A stretch of DNA of 64,000 nucleotides, from contig CAXAUZ010000021.1 of NCBI GenBank assembly GCA_963972525.1, positions 1 to 64,000 of the forward strand. The letters are read 5' to 3'. The notes beneath the pieces were generated by a model that searched no databases, was not told the origin of the DNA, and saw only the letters and a program-made list of their open reading frames with translations. The position numbers and the translations under genes are program-made. Source of the stretch: Salinilacustrithrix sp003476595. Lineage in GTDB: Bacteria; Actinomycetota; Acidimicrobiia; Acidimicrobiales; Salinilacustritrichaceae. Shown in pieces: positions 1-9,002 of this stretch (its first letter is position 1; every line of letters begins with the position of its first letter).

Positions 1-1381
1 CCAGCTCGGCCTTCTTGGCGTCGGCGTCGTCGGCCTCGGCGATCTCGCGCCGGTTCACGATCTCCACGGCACCGGCCGCGCCCATCACGGCCAGCTCGGC
101 CGAGGGCCAGGCGATGGCGTAGTCCGCACCGATCGAGCGCGAGTTCATGACCACGTACGCACCGCCGTAGGCCTTGCGGGTGATGATCTGGATGCGCGGG
201 ACGGTGGACTCGCAGTAGGCGTAGAGCAGCTTGGCGCCGTGGCGGATGATGCCGCCGTGCTCCTGGTCGACGCCGGGCATGAAGCCGGGGACGTCGACGA
301 AGGTCAGCAGCGGGATGTTGAACGAGTCGCAGGTCCGCACGAACCGCGCCGCCTTCTCGGACGACTCGATGTCGAGCACGCCGGCCATCGCCATCGGCTG
401 GTTGCCGACGATGCCGACGGGGCGGCCGGCCATGCGAGCGAAGCCGCAGGTGATCTGCGGGGCCCACGACGGGGCGTACTCGAAGTAGTCGCCGTCGTCG
501 ACGATCTCGGAGATGACCGCCTTCATGTCGTAGGGCTGGTTCGGGTTGGTGGGCACCAGGTCGCGCAGCGCCTCGCACTGGCGCTCGGGGTCGTCGCCGG
601 TGTCGAGCACCGGCGGCACCTCGAGGTTGTTCGACGGCAGGAACGACAGCAGGTACTTCACGTCGTCGAGCACGGCCCGGTCGTCGGGGCCGGTGAACTG
701 GCAGACGCCGGACTTCTGCGAGTGGGCGTCGGCGCCGCCGAGCTCCTGCTGGGTGACGTCGGCGCCGGTCACCGTCTTCACCACGTCGGGGCCGGTGATG
801 AACATGTAGCTGGTGTCCTCGACCATGAAGACGAAGTCGGTCATGGCGGGGGAGTAGACGGCGCCGCCGGCGCACGGGCCCATGATCACGCTGATCTGGG
901 GCGTGACGCCGGACGCCTTGACGTTGCGGTAGAAGATCCCGCCGTAGGAGTCGAGGGAGACCACGCCCTCCTGGATGCGGGCGCCGGCGCCGTCGTTCAG
1001 GCCCACCAGCGGTGCGCCCATCTTGAGCGCCATGTCCATCAGCTTGTGGATCTTGTTGGCGAACACCTCACCCAGCGCGCCGCCGTACACGGTGAAGTCC
1101 TGGCTGAAGACGAAGACCTTCTTGCCGTCCACGGTGCCCCAGCCGGTGATGACGCCGTCGGAGTAGGGGCGCTCGTCGAAGGAGGACTCCATGGGCCGGC
1201 GGGCCAGCAGGTCGAGCTCGTGGAAGCTGTCCTCGTCGAGGAGGTACTCGATGCGCTCGCGGGCGAGCATCTTGCCTCGCTCGTGCTGGCGGGCGATCGA
1301 GCGCTCGGACCCGGGCTGACGTGCCTCGGCCTTCTTCTCCTCGAGGTCGGCGATGCGCTCGGACATGGGGTGCTCGGCCAT
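1..1381 (-). CDS. pccB: Propionyl-CoA/acyl-CoA carboxylase beta (carboxyltransferase) subunit, 3' end outside window
   Basis: Carboxyltransferase subunit of a biotin-dependent acyl-CoA carboxylase; it moves the carboxyl group from carboxybiotin to propionyl- or acetyl-CoA in the cytoplasm. About 460 residues are visible, and family members usually have about 520-530, so the C-terminus lies beyond base 1. Family hallmarks are DGAGARIQEG (residues 130-139) and GPCAGGAVYS (168-177), which form oxyanion and CoA pockets, and a C-terminal half with VDVPGFMPG. The ATG at 1381 follows a TAGTTT hexamer by 8 nt, suggesting a leaderless message. The methylmalonyl-CoA epimerase at 13 kb fits a propionyl-CoA to succinyl-CoA route. 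Propionyl versus acetyl specificity is not settled by sequence. Confidence 0.9.
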   Translation of the reverse strand, partial: MAEHPMSERIADLEEKKAEARQPGSERSIARQHERGKMLARERIEYLLDEDSFHELDLLARRPMESSFDERPYSDGVITGWGTVDGKKVFVFSQDFTVYGGALGEVFANKIHKLMDMALKMGAPLVGLNDGAGARIQEGVVSLDSYGGIFYRNVKASGVTPQISVIMGPCAGGAVYSPAMTDFVFMVEDTSYMFITGPDVVKTVTGADVTQQELGGADAHSQKSGVCQFTGPDDRAVLDDVKYLLSFLPSNNLEVPPVLDTGDDPERQCEALRDLVPTNPNQPYDMKAVISEIVDDGDYFEYAPSWAPQITCGFARMAGRPVGIVGNQPMAMAGVLDIESSEKAARFVRTCDSFNIPLLTFVDVPGFMPGVDQEHGGIIRHGAKLLYAYCESTVPRIQIITRKAYGGAYVVMNSRSIGADYAIAWPSAELAVMGAAGAVEIVNRREIAEADDADAKKAEL

Positions 1382-1389
1382 GGGCGAGG

Positions 1390-1395
1390 AAACTA
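1390..1395 (-). promoter_or_regulatory. Probable -10 element of the carboxylase gene
   Basis: TAGTTT on the minus strand ends 8 nt before the ATG, the spacing expected when transcription starts at the start codon. Confidence 0.45.
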
Positions 1396-1502
1396 GTGGC
1401 GCCCCTTCCGGGTGGCCCACTCACGCGCGACGTGTATCGGATTCGTCCGGTTCCGTACTGTCTGCGCCGATCATCCCGATCGCCGCACCACCAGGGGGGA
1501 CC

Positions 1503-3853
1503 ATGAGACAGAGCCCGGACGTCAGCCGCCGTCGCTTCCTCGGCTACGTCGTCGCCGGACCGACGCTGATCACCGCGGCGCGGTGGATCGATCCGCTCGC
1601 CACCGCCGACGCGCAGGAGCTGCCCCGCATCGGGCCTCAGATCGCGGAGCCCTACGACCTCATCGACTTCCTGCGCGACGCGGCCCGTCCCACGGCGAAC
1701 CTCATCACGGTCACGGTGGAGGACGACGGCACCGTGTCCTTCGAGCTGCACCGCACCGAGGTGGGCCAGGGGATCAACACGGCGATCGCCATGATCATCG
1801 CCGAGGAGATGGACGTCCCGCTCTCGCAGGTGCGCATCACCCAGGCCGACGCCCGCCCGGAGCTGCTGTTCAACCAGCTGACCGGCGGGTCCAACAGCAT
1901 CTACACGATCTACGACCCGGTCCGGATCGCCGCCGCCGTGGCTCGGCAGCGGCTGCTCGACGCGGCCGCCATCGCCCTCGGGTCCGCCGGCGCCGAGCTC
2001 GGCATCCTCGATGGGGTCATCCGTGCGCCCGACGGCAGCTCGCTGGGCTTCGGTGAGCTCGCCCGCGACGCGGCGTCGCAGGTCACCGAGGCCGTCGACG
2101 TCCAGCCGAAGCGGGAGCGCCCCCGCATCGTCGGCACGCCGCAGAACCGGATCGACGCCCGGGCCATGGTCACCGGAGAGCTCCGGTACACGGGCGACCT
2201 CGTGGTCCCCGACGCCCTCCCGACGATGGTCGCCCGGCCACCGACGCACCTCGGCCGGCCGGTCCGGCTGCGCAACGAGGCGGCGGTGCTCGCCGTCCCG
2301 GGCGTGACCCACGTCGCGCTCGTCGAGAGCGGCGTCGCCGTCCGGGCCCGCACCTTCGGCCAGTGCATCGATGCGCTCCAGGTGATCGACGTCGAGTGGG
2401 CGCCGGGCCCGGCTGCGGGGATGTCGGACGAGTCGGTGCAGGCCGCGCTCGCCGACGCCGAGCTCCCCCAGGTCATTCCGGACACGGGCGTGCTCAGCCC
2501 GCTCGGCATCCCGTCGCCGGTGCAGACGAGGGACTTCAGCTTCACGTTCGCCTTCCAGCCCAACTGCCCGCTGGAGACGAACCCGTGCGTGGCCGACGTG
2601 CGCGCCGACCGGGCCGAGATCTGGGGACCGATGAAGAACCCGGTGGTGGCCCAGCAGGACATCGCCGCCGCCCTGGGGCTGCCCCAGGACGTGGTCACCG
2701 TGCACGTCGTGCAGGGCGGGGGGTCCTTCGGGCGCGACCTCTTCTGGGACGCGGCCCGCGAGGCGGCGCTCGTCTCCCGGGCCATGGGGGTGCCGGTGAA
2801 GCTGAGCTGGACCCGCACGGACGACTTCCGCCAGGGACGGGCGCACCCGGCATGTCGCTCCTCGATCCGGATCACCCGCAGCGAGACCGACATCGTCTCC
2901 TTCGCCCAGCACCACACCAGCGTGAACACCGACTTCGGCCACGGGCTCGGGGAGATCATCACGGCCCGTGCCGACGAGCTGCCGGGCGGCCTCGGCGGGA
3001 TGGGCTTCTCCCAGACCGTGTTCATGCTCACCCAGTACGTCCCTACGACTTCGGTGCCGTCGAGCAGCTCCTGGCCGAGACGCTCCCGGCCCCGGGCGAG
3101 ATCGAGACCAACGTGTTCCGCACCGGCTCGATGCGCAACATCTACAGCCCGAACGTGGTCACGGCCCGGGAGCTGGCCATCGACCAGGTCGCGGCCGAGG
3201 TCGGGCGAGACCCCCTCGAGCTGCGCCTGTCGACGCTGCGGGATGCCCGGTCCGTCGCCGTGCTGGAGAAGGTCGCCGAGGCGGGGAGCTGGGGTCGGGA
3301 GATGCCGGCCGGCACCGCCCAGGGCCTCGGCTTCCACAGCGAGTACAAGGGCCGGGCCGCCTGCCTCATCGAGATCGACTGCCGGCCCGAGACCGTGTCC
3401 CGCACCGTCCCGACGGCGGCCTACGCCTACACCGGGCCCCGGGTCACCCGGGCCATCTACGCGGTGGACGTCGGGCTCACCATCAACCCCCGCGGGCTCG
3501 AAGCCCAGATGCTCGGCGGGATGATGGACGGGATCGCCAACTGCCTGTCGTTCTCGCTCCACCTGGTCGACGGGGCCTTCGCCGAGGACTCCTGGGAGCA
3601 CGCGTACTACACCCGCCAGTGGAACGTGCCCTTCGAGACCCAGGTGTTCATCCTCGACTCGTCCAGCCAGCCGGGCGGTGCCGGCGAGTTCGGCGTCGCC
3701 GCCTCCATGGCCGCGACGGCCAACGCCTACGCCCGGGCCACCGGCTCGATGCCGACGTCGTTCCCGATCAACCACGGGATGCCCCTCGCCGAGTCCATCG
3801 TGCCCCCGGGCACCATCCCGCAGTCCCCGACCGACGGCCTCGGCCGGCGCTGA
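1503..3853 (+). pseudogene. Molybdopterin-binding hydroxylase large subunit (IorB/xanthine dehydrogenase family), frameshifted
   Basis: Large Mo-cofactor subunit of an isoquinoline 1-oxidoreductase-like hydroxylase, about 783 residues if both frames are joined. The N-terminus has a twin-arginine signal (SRRRFLG, residues 8-14), implying export of the folded enzyme. GGGSFGRD marks the molybdopterin site, and near the end PGGAGEFGV carries the expected catalytic Glu. Reading continues in frame from 1503 to about 3043, then homology resumes in another frame at TAC 3044. Adding one C to the CCC run 3041-3043 restores Q-Y-V-P-Y-D-F. This could be a real mutation or a sequencing error in a homopolymer. 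The 2Fe-2S partner follows 11 bp downstream. No FAD subunit is present, as in IorAB enzymes. The substrate is unknown. Confidence 0.8.
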
Positions 3854-3864
3854 GAGGAGCATCG

Positions 3865-4383
3865 ATGCCTGTCCAGAAGCTCACGGTGAACGGCCAGCGG
3901 GTGGAGGTCGACGTCGAGGACGACGTGCGCCTGCTCTGGGTCCTGCGTGATCTGCTCGACATCACCGGCCCGAAGTACGGCTGCGGCCTCAGCATCTGCC
4001 AGTCCTGCACCAGCCTCGTCAACGGCAAGGCGTTCAACCCGTGCTCGGTCCCGGTCGGCCAGCTGCGGCCGAGCGACGAGGTCGTCACCATCGAGGGCCT
4101 GGCCGACGCGGTGGACGGCGACGGCCTCCACCCGGTGCAGGAGGTCTGGCTCGAGGAGGACGTCGCCCAGTGCGGCTTCTGCCAGCCCGGCCAGATCATG
4201 GCCGCCGTCGACCTGATCCAGACGTTGCTCGCCGACGGTCGCCGCGACGTCACCGAGGCCGAGCTCGACTCGCTGCGCAACGTGTGCCGCTGCGGCACCT
4301 ATCCCCGGGTGCGCACGGCCATCCGTCGGGCCCTCGCCGTCATGGCGGAGACGCCGGTCTTCGTGCGCGGCGCCGGGCGGTAG
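3865..4383 (+). CDS. (2Fe-2S)-binding small subunit of the molybdenum hydroxylase (IorA-like)
   Basis: 172-residue electron-transfer subunit with two [2Fe-2S] clusters. The plant-ferredoxin-like cluster is held by Cys40, Cys45, Cys48 and Cys60; the second by CGFC (103-106) and CRC (141-143). The CGFCQPG motif is typical of xanthine dehydrogenase family small subunits. It lies 11 bp after the large subunit with a GAGAGGAG ribosome site, so the two are almost certainly one operon and form a heterodimer. Electrons probably pass to a membrane cytochrome or quinone, since no FAD domain is encoded nearby; that last point is inference. Confidence 0.9.
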   Translation: MPVQKLTVNGQRVEVDVEDDVRLLWVLRDLLDITGPKYGCGLSICQSCTSLVNGKAFNPCSVPVGQLRPSDEVVTIEGLADAVDGDGLHPVQEVWLEEDVAQCGFCQPGQIMAAVDLIQTLLADGRRDVTEAELDSLRNVCRCGTYPRVRTAIRRALAVMAETPVFVRGAGR

Positions 4384-4392
4384 CGACGCCGG

Positions 4393-4398
4393 TACCGT
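4393..4398 (+). promoter_or_regulatory. Probable -10 element (leaderless)
   Basis: TACCGT lies 8 nt before the GTG at 4407. Confidence 0.4.
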
Positions 4399-4406
4399 CG
4401 GCCGCC

Positions 4407-4820
4407 GTGCAGCGGCTCTTCGTCTACGGAACGCTCCAGCACCCGCCGCTCCTGGAGCACCTCCTCGGCCGATCGCCGGCGCTCGAGGCAGCCACGGTCG
4501 CGGGTTGGCGCGCGGCGCGCCTGCGTGGGCGGGTGTACCCCGGTCTGGTGCCCGCTCCGGATGCGTGGGCGCACGGCCACGTCATCGAGGTCGACGACGA
4601 CGAGCTGACGGTCCTGGATCGGTTCGAGGGACCGCAGTACGAGCGCGTCGTCGTCACCGCCGACGGCCACGAGGTGGGGACGTGGCGGCTCCGGGACGCG
4701 CACGTCGGCCTGGCCCTCGAGGAGGACTGGGACCTCGACCGCTTCGTCGCCGAGGACGCCGCGGTGTTCCTCGGCGCCTCCCGTCCCGGTGACGAGCACC
4801 CCTGGGATGGTCAGCGGTAG
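4407..4820 (+). CDS. Gamma-glutamylcyclotransferase / AIG2-like protein
   Basis: 137-residue protein of the gamma-glutamylcyclotransferase-like (AIG2) fold. It starts with LFVYGTL at residues 4-10, the signature loop that binds the gamma-glutamyl moiety, and has a conserved Glu-rich segment LDRFEGPQYER. Family members release 5-oxoproline from gamma-glutamyl amines or peptides, but many are uncharacterised. The GTG start is chosen because it begins at the YGTL fold edge and follows a TACCGT hexamer by 8 nt. It ends 10 bp inside the 3' end of the convergent monooxygenase gene. A link to the gamma-glutamyl ligase genes near 40 kb is possible but only suggested by chemistry. Confidence 0.75.
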   Translation: MQRLFVYGTLQHPPLLEHLLGRSPALEAATVAGWRAARLRGRVYPGLVPAPDAWAHGHVIEVDDDELTVLDRFEGPQYERVVVTADGHEVGTWRLRDAHVGLALEEDWDLDRFVAEDAAVFLGASRPGDEHPWDGQR

Positions 4821-6277
4821 CGAAGCGCTCCGTCGTCGAGGTCGGCGGCGGGGAACTCGTCCTTCTCGGCCCAGTAGTCCTGGGTGAAGCGCCACGGCTC
4901 CTTCGTGCCCTGCTTGGGCATGAGGTGCAGGGCCCGCATCAGGTAGCCGGGGTTGAAGTCCTCCGGGTCCACCCAGGGCAGCAGGCCCATGTCGGCGTCC
5001 TGCTCGCGCAGCTGGGGCACCACGATGCCGGCGCCGAGCTCGTCCATGTGGTCGAGGAGGCGGCACACGAAGTCGGCGATGAGGTCGGCGCGCAGGGTCC
5101 AGCTGGCGCGGAAGTAGCCGAAGACCCACGCCATGTTGGGCACGCCGGTGAACATCGTGCCCCGGTACCCGACGGTCTGGGCGAAGTCGAGGGGCTCGTC
5201 GTCGATGGTGAAGGTGATGTCGCCGAGCACGCTCATCTCGAAGCCGGTGGCGGTGATGATGAGGTCGGCCTCGAGCACCTCACCCGAGGCCAGGCGGATG
5301 CCCTCGGGCACGAAGCGGTCGATCGTGTCGGTGACCACCGACGCCTTGCCGCTCTTGATGCCCTCGAACAGGTCCCCGTTCGGGACGAAGGCGATGCGCT
5401 GCTGCCAGGGCCGGTAGGCCGGGGTGAAGTGCGGGCTCAGGTCGTAGTCGTCGCCCAGGATCGCCTTGATCCCCTTGAACAGCTCCTCCTTCACCAGCTC
5501 GGGGTGCTCCGCGGACATGGACGTCACCAGCGCCTGGGTCTTGAGGACCTGGCGCCGGACGATCTCGTGGGTCCACTCGTCGGGCACCTCGAGGTCGCGC
5601 AGCTGATCGGCGAGCTCGTTCGCGTTGCGGCCGGTGGCGAAGTACGTGGGGGAGCGCTGCAGCATCGTGACGTGCGCACAGTCGGGCGCCATGGCGGGGA
5701 TGAGGGTGGCGGCGGTGGCGCCGGAGCCGATGACGACGACGCGCTTGTCGGCGTAGTCGAGGTCGTCGGGCCAGGTCTGGGGGTGCACGATCTCACCGGC
5801 GAAGTCGTCCATGCCGTCCCACTCGGGCGTGTAGCCCTCGGTGTGGCGGTAGTAGCCCTGGCACATCCAGAGGAACCCGGCGGAGACGGTGAATGCCTCG
5901 CCGGTGTCGGTGCGCGTGCCGGTCAGCGTCCAGCGGCGGTCCTCGGTGGACCAGATCGCGGTGTCGATCTGGTGCTGGTACCGGATGTGCTCGTCGAGCC
6001 CGTCCTCCTCGATGACCTCGCCGAGGTAGGTGAGGATCTCCTCCGCCGTGGCGATCGGCGCGCCCGTCCACGGCTTGAACGAGTAGCCGAAGGTGTAGAG
6101 GTCGCTGTCCGAGCGCACGCCCGGGTAGGTGTGCGTCCGCCACGTGCCGCCGTACCCCTCCTGGCACTCGAGGATCGTGAACGTCGTGCCCGGCCGATCT
6201 GCGAGCAGGTGGTGCGCGGCGCCGATCCCGGAGATGCCGGCTCCGACGATCAGGACGTCGACGTGGTCGTTGGCCAA
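4811..6277 (-). CDS. Flavin-containing (Baeyer-Villiger-like) monooxygenase
   Basis: 488-residue FAD/NADPH monooxygenase. The N-terminal FAD Rossmann motif is GAGISG, followed by GGTWRTHTYPG, typical of class B flavoproteins. A second dinucleotide motif, GSGATA, binds NADPH. The Baeyer-Villiger fingerprint region reads FAGEIVHPQTWP, where the usual HT is HP, so assignment to true Baeyer-Villiger enzymes rather than a related hydroxylase is uncertain. The TTG start is chosen because GAAGGGGGAG lies about 6 nt upstream and the FAD motif begins at once after it. Substrates in this family include ketones, steroids and long-chain hydroxylation targets; none can be inferred here. Confidence 0.88.
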   Translation of the reverse strand: MANDHVDVLIVGAGISGIGAAHHLLADRPGTTFTILECQEGYGGTWRTHTYPGVRSDSDLYTFGYSFKPWTGAPIATAEEILTYLGEVIEEDGLDEHIRYQHQIDTAIWSTEDRRWTLTGTRTDTGEAFTVSAGFLWMCQGYYRHTEGYTPEWDGMDDFAGEIVHPQTWPDDLDYADKRVVVIGSGATAATLIPAMAPDCAHVTMLQRSPTYFATGRNANELADQLRDLEVPDEWTHEIVRRQVLKTQALVTSMSAEHPELVKEELFKGIKAILGDDYDLSPHFTPAYRPWQQRIAFVPNGDLFEGIKSGKASVVTDTIDRFVPEGIRLASGEVLEADLIITATGFEMSVLGDITFTIDDEPLDFAQTVGYRGTMFTGVPNMAWVFGYFRASWTLRADLIADFVCRLLDHMDELGAGIVVPQLREQDADMGLLPWVDPEDFNPGYLMRALHLMPKQGTKEPWRFTQDYWAEKDEFPAADLDDGALRYR

Positions 6278-6329
6278 GGCGGCTCCCCCTTCGGTCGTGC
6301 GCCATCGTGCCCCACCGACTGACCGGCGG

Positions 6330-6339
6330 GTCAATTGAC
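6330..6339. promoter_or_regulatory. Palindrome GTCAATTGAC between divergent genes
   Basis: Perfect 10-bp palindrome in the 85-bp gap between the monooxygenase start and the ligase start. It sits where a TetR/GntR-type repressor could cover both promoters. There is no regulator gene next to it. Confidence 0.3.
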
Positions 6340-6349
6340 TCCGGACCCG

Positions 6350-6355
6350 TACGAT
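6350..6355 (+). promoter_or_regulatory. Probable -10 element of the ligase gene
   Basis: TACGAT ends 7 nt before the ATG at 6363, so the transcript would begin at or next to the start codon. Confidence 0.5.
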
Positions 6356-6362
6356 CGGGTCG

Positions 6363-7457
6363 ATGGTCCTGCCCGTCCCGTTCCCGCTCAAGCCGATGCT
6401 GGCCAAGCCCAACGACGGCATCCCCAGCGGCGACTGGATCTTCGAGCCGAAGTGGGACGGTTTCCGCTGCATCGTGTTCCGCGACGGCGACGAGGTGCAG
6501 CTCGGGAGCCGGAACGAGAAGCCGCTGACCCGCTACTTCCCCGAGCTGCTCGATCCGCTGCGGGCGGCGCTGCCCGAGCGCTGCGTGGTCGACGGCGAGA
6601 TCGTCGTCGCCGTCGGCGACCGGTTGGACTTCGACGCGCTCGGCCAGCGGATCCACCCGGCCGAGTCGCGGGTGCGCATGCTCGCCGAGAAGACCCCGGC
6701 TGCGTTCGTGGCCTTCGACGTCGTTGCCCTCGACGACCGGGCCCTGCTCGAGGTCCCCTTCGCCGAGCGGCGGGTGCTGCTGGAGCAGGCCATCACCCCG
6801 GGCGCGCAGGTGCACCTGACGCCGACCACCACCGACCGCGACGTCGCTACCGACTGGTTCCGCCGCGTCGAGGGCGCCGGCCTCGACGGCCTGATCGCCA
6901 AGGACCCGGCCAGCACCTACCAGCCGGACAAGCGGATCCTGCGCAAGGTGAAGCACCAGCGCACCGCGGACTGCGTGGCGGCCGGCTTCCGCTGGCACAA
7001 GGACGGCAAGGGCGTCGGCTCGATCCTGCTCGGCATCCACGCCGGCACCCCCGACGAACCCGGCGACCTGCGCCACGTCGGCGTGTCGGCATCGTTCACC
7101 GCCAAGCGACGCGCCGAGCTGGTGGACGAGCTCGCGCCCTACGTGATCGATCCGGCGTCGGGGGAGTTCGCCGACCACCCCTGGAGCAGCTGGTACGAGG
7201 CGGAGGCCCACGAGACCGGTCAGCTGCCCGGTGCGCCGAACCGGTGGAACAGCCAGCGGGACCAGTCGTGGATCCCGCTGCGCACCGAGCGGGTCGTGGA
7301 GGTCGGCTACACGATCATGACGTCGGGCCGGTTCCGCGGCACGACCCGCTTCGTCCGCTGGCGGCCCGACAAGGAGCCGCACCAGTGCACCTACGACCAG
7401 CTCGACGTCGTCGAGCCGATGGCGTTCGCCGACGTGCTCGTCCCCCCGGACGCCTGA
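6363..7457 (+). CDS. ligC: ATP-dependent DNA ligase, LigC type
   Basis: 364-residue nucleotidyltransferase-superfamily ligase. Motif I is KWDGFR with the adenylated Lys30; motif III-IV residues appear in DGEIVV and DGLIAK; the C-terminal OB domain follows from about residue 225. Length and architecture match the stand-alone LigC enzymes of actinobacteria rather than the multi-domain LigD. These ligases seal nicks in back-up base excision or end-joining repair. A convergent gene, 7 bp away, encodes a 5'-3' exonuclease that could remove flaps before sealing; a joint role is inference from the arrangement. The transcript looks leaderless. Confidence 0.9.
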   Translation: MVLPVPFPLKPMLAKPNDGIPSGDWIFEPKWDGFRCIVFRDGDEVQLGSRNEKPLTRYFPELLDPLRAALPERCVVDGEIVVAVGDRLDFDALGQRIHPAESRVRMLAEKTPAAFVAFDVVALDDRALLEVPFAERRVLLEQAITPGAQVHLTPTTTDRDVATDWFRRVEGAGLDGLIAKDPASTYQPDKRILRKVKHQRTADCVAAGFRWHKDGKGVGSILLGIHAGTPDEPGDLRHVGVSASFTAKRRAELVDELAPYVIDPASGEFADHPWSSWYEAEAHETGQLPGAPNRWNSQRDQSWIPLRTERVVEVGYTIMTSGRFRGTTRFVRWRPDKEPHQCTYDQLDVVEPMAFADVLVPPDA

Positions 7458-7466
7458 GCGGGCGTC
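7449..7466. terminator. Small hairpin shared by two convergent stop codons
   Basis: GACGCC and GGCGTC pair around a 6-nt loop and include both stop codons. There is no T-tract, so termination strength is doubtful. Confidence 0.3.
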
Positions 7467-8328
7467 AGCCCCGGGCCAGGCGGGCGGCCCGCTCGGCCAG
7501 GCGATCGCCGTCGAGGGCGGCCGCGACCTCGGCGAAGCCGTCCTGGGGTCCCTGCCAGGCCATGTCGGCGACGGTGGCGCTCACCGGGGCATCGGGCTGC
7601 AGCGTCGCGATCGTGCGGAACAGCAGCGCAGCCTCCAGCTCGTCCTGCAGCACCTTGGCCAGCTTGGCGCCGCTGCGGACGGTGATGTCCCACTGGCCGG
7701 CTGAGGGTGGGATGTCCTCGAGGTGCACGTAGCGGGCCAGCACGGCGGCCGCCGACTTGGCCCCCCAGCCCGGCAGTCCGGGGAAGCCGTCGGCCGAGTC
7801 GCCGACCAGCGCCAGGTAGTCGGGGATGGACTCGGGGAGGACCCCGAACTTCTCCTGCACCCCGCCCGTGTCGAACCACTTGTCCTGGCGACGGTCCCAC
7901 TGCACGACCTTGCCGCCGACGAGCTGGGCCATGTCCTTGTCCGGGGTGCAGACAACCACCCGGTCCACGTCCTCGTCGGCAGCGGCGAGGGCGGCGCCCG
8001 CGGCGAGCCCGTCATCGGCCTCGAAGGTGGTCTGGGGCCACACGGCGAACCCGGCGGCGGTCAGCACGTCCTCGAGCACGGGGAACTGCGCCTTGAGCTG
8101 CGGGTCGATGCCTTCGCCGGTCTTGTAGTCGGCCCACAGGTCGTTGCGGAAGCTCTCGATGACGTGGTCGGTCGCGATGCCGATGTGGGTGGCGCCGTCC
8201 TCCACCAGCTGGAGCATGGAGTTCACGACCCCCCGCACCGCGCCCCGGTCGGGGTCGCGGTTGCTCGGGGAGTAGTGGTAGCGGAACAGCTCGTAGGTGC
8301 CGTCGACCAGGTGCACAGTCAGTCCCAT
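7465..8328 (-). CDS. 5'-3' exonuclease (PolA N-terminal-like, flap nuclease fold)
   Basis: 287-residue stand-alone 5' nuclease. The metal-binding acidic residues are visible: Asp9 in HLVDGTYEL, the EADD cluster at 103-106, TPDKD at 128-132 and GDSADG at 176-181. The helix-3-turn-helix DNA-binding segment is GFPGLPGWGAKSA (181-193). It resembles the nuclease domain of DNA polymerase I, without a polymerase. The second ATG (8328) is preferred because GGGAGG lies about 9 nt upstream, while the first ATG touches that site. The gene faces ligC and may act in flap removal during repair or primer processing. Confidence 0.88.
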   Translation of the reverse strand: MGLTVHLVDGTYELFRYHYSPSNRDPDRGAVRGVVNSMLQLVEDGATHIGIATDHVIESFRNDLWADYKTGEGIDPQLKAQFPVLEDVLTAAGFAVWPQTTFEADDGLAAGAALAAADEDVDRVVVCTPDKDMAQLVGGKVVQWDRRQDKWFDTGGVQEKFGVLPESIPDYLALVGDSADGFPGLPGWGAKSAAAVLARYVHLEDIPPSAGQWDITVRSGAKLAKVLQDELEAALLFRTIATLQPDAPVSATVADMAWQGPQDGFAEVAAALDGDRLAERAARLARG

Positions 8329-8416
8329 CGGATGCATCCTCCCAGGCGAGCGGTGGTCGCGCGGCCACGAGTCGGGTAGGGGCAGGTCGAACGACCGCGC
8401 ACCAGGAGGCTTCGCC

Positions 8417-9001
8417 ATGAGCGCCACCGACCAGCAGCACGCCCCCGATCAGCACGACGACGGCGGGGGTGGCATGGAGGAGGGTCCGATGTACCTCCGC
8501 TTCGGCGCGATGATCGCCACGTCGACGGTGGTGATGTTCCTGCTCACCTACACGAACACCTACGCGTGGGATCACGTCCGCTTCAGCGAGGAGCGGCTCT
8601 ACATGGCCCTCGTGATGGGGGCAGCCATGGCCGTGATCATGCTCGGCTTCATGATGTCGATGATGTACAAGAACACGAAGATCAACCTGGCGATCGTGGC
8701 CGCCGCAGTCGTCGTGTTCGCCGGAGCGCAGTTCCTGTCCCGGTCCCAGGTCCTCGTCGAGGACGAGGCGTACATGAAGGGCATGATCCCGCACCACTCC
8801 ATCGCCATCCTCACCAGCGAGCGGGCCGACATCGACGACGTCCGGGTGCGCGAGCTCGCCGACGAGATCATCGAGGCGCAGCGCAAGGAGATCGCCGAGA
8901 TGGACTGGCTGATCGACGACATCGAGGAGAACGGCCCGGCGACGACGCAGGACGAGGCCGAGCAGCGGCCCGTGCCCGAGTTCGAGGCGTCGTCGTCGTA
9001 G
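8417..9001 (+). CDS. DUF305 membrane protein with three N-terminal helices
   Basis: 194-residue protein with three predicted membrane helices (about residues 29-45, 61-82 and 90-108) and a C-terminal DUF305 domain. The domain shows the characteristic MIPHHSIAI motif with His126-His127 and a following Met/Glu-rich helix. DUF305/CopM proteins are often secreted and linked to copper or other metal handling; the His-His and nearby methionines are compatible with metal binding, though no metal gene is adjacent. A strong AGGAGG lies 7 nt before the ATG. It ends 2 bp before the convergent channel gene. Confidence 0.8.
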   Translation: MSATDQQHAPDQHDDGGGGMEEGPMYLRFGAMIATSTVVMFLLTYTNTYAWDHVRFSEERLYMALVMGAAMAVIMLGFMMSMMYKNTKINLAIVAAAVVVFAGAQFLSRSQVLVEDEAYMKGMIPHHSIAILTSERADIDDVRVRELADEIIEAQRKEIAEMDWLIDDIEENGPATTQDEAEQRPVPEFEASSS

Positions 9002-9002
9002 C

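Noticed and set aside
239..1396. A 385-codon open frame on the plus strand
   Set aside because: It is antisense to the carboxylase gene, whose protein motifs are clear; the frame has no start signal or family match.
3036..3050. Programmed ribosomal frameshift in the molybdenum hydroxylase gene
   Set aside because: The site CAGTACGTCCCTACG has no slippery X-XXY-YYZ heptamer, and programmed shifting is not known for this family; a missing base is simpler.
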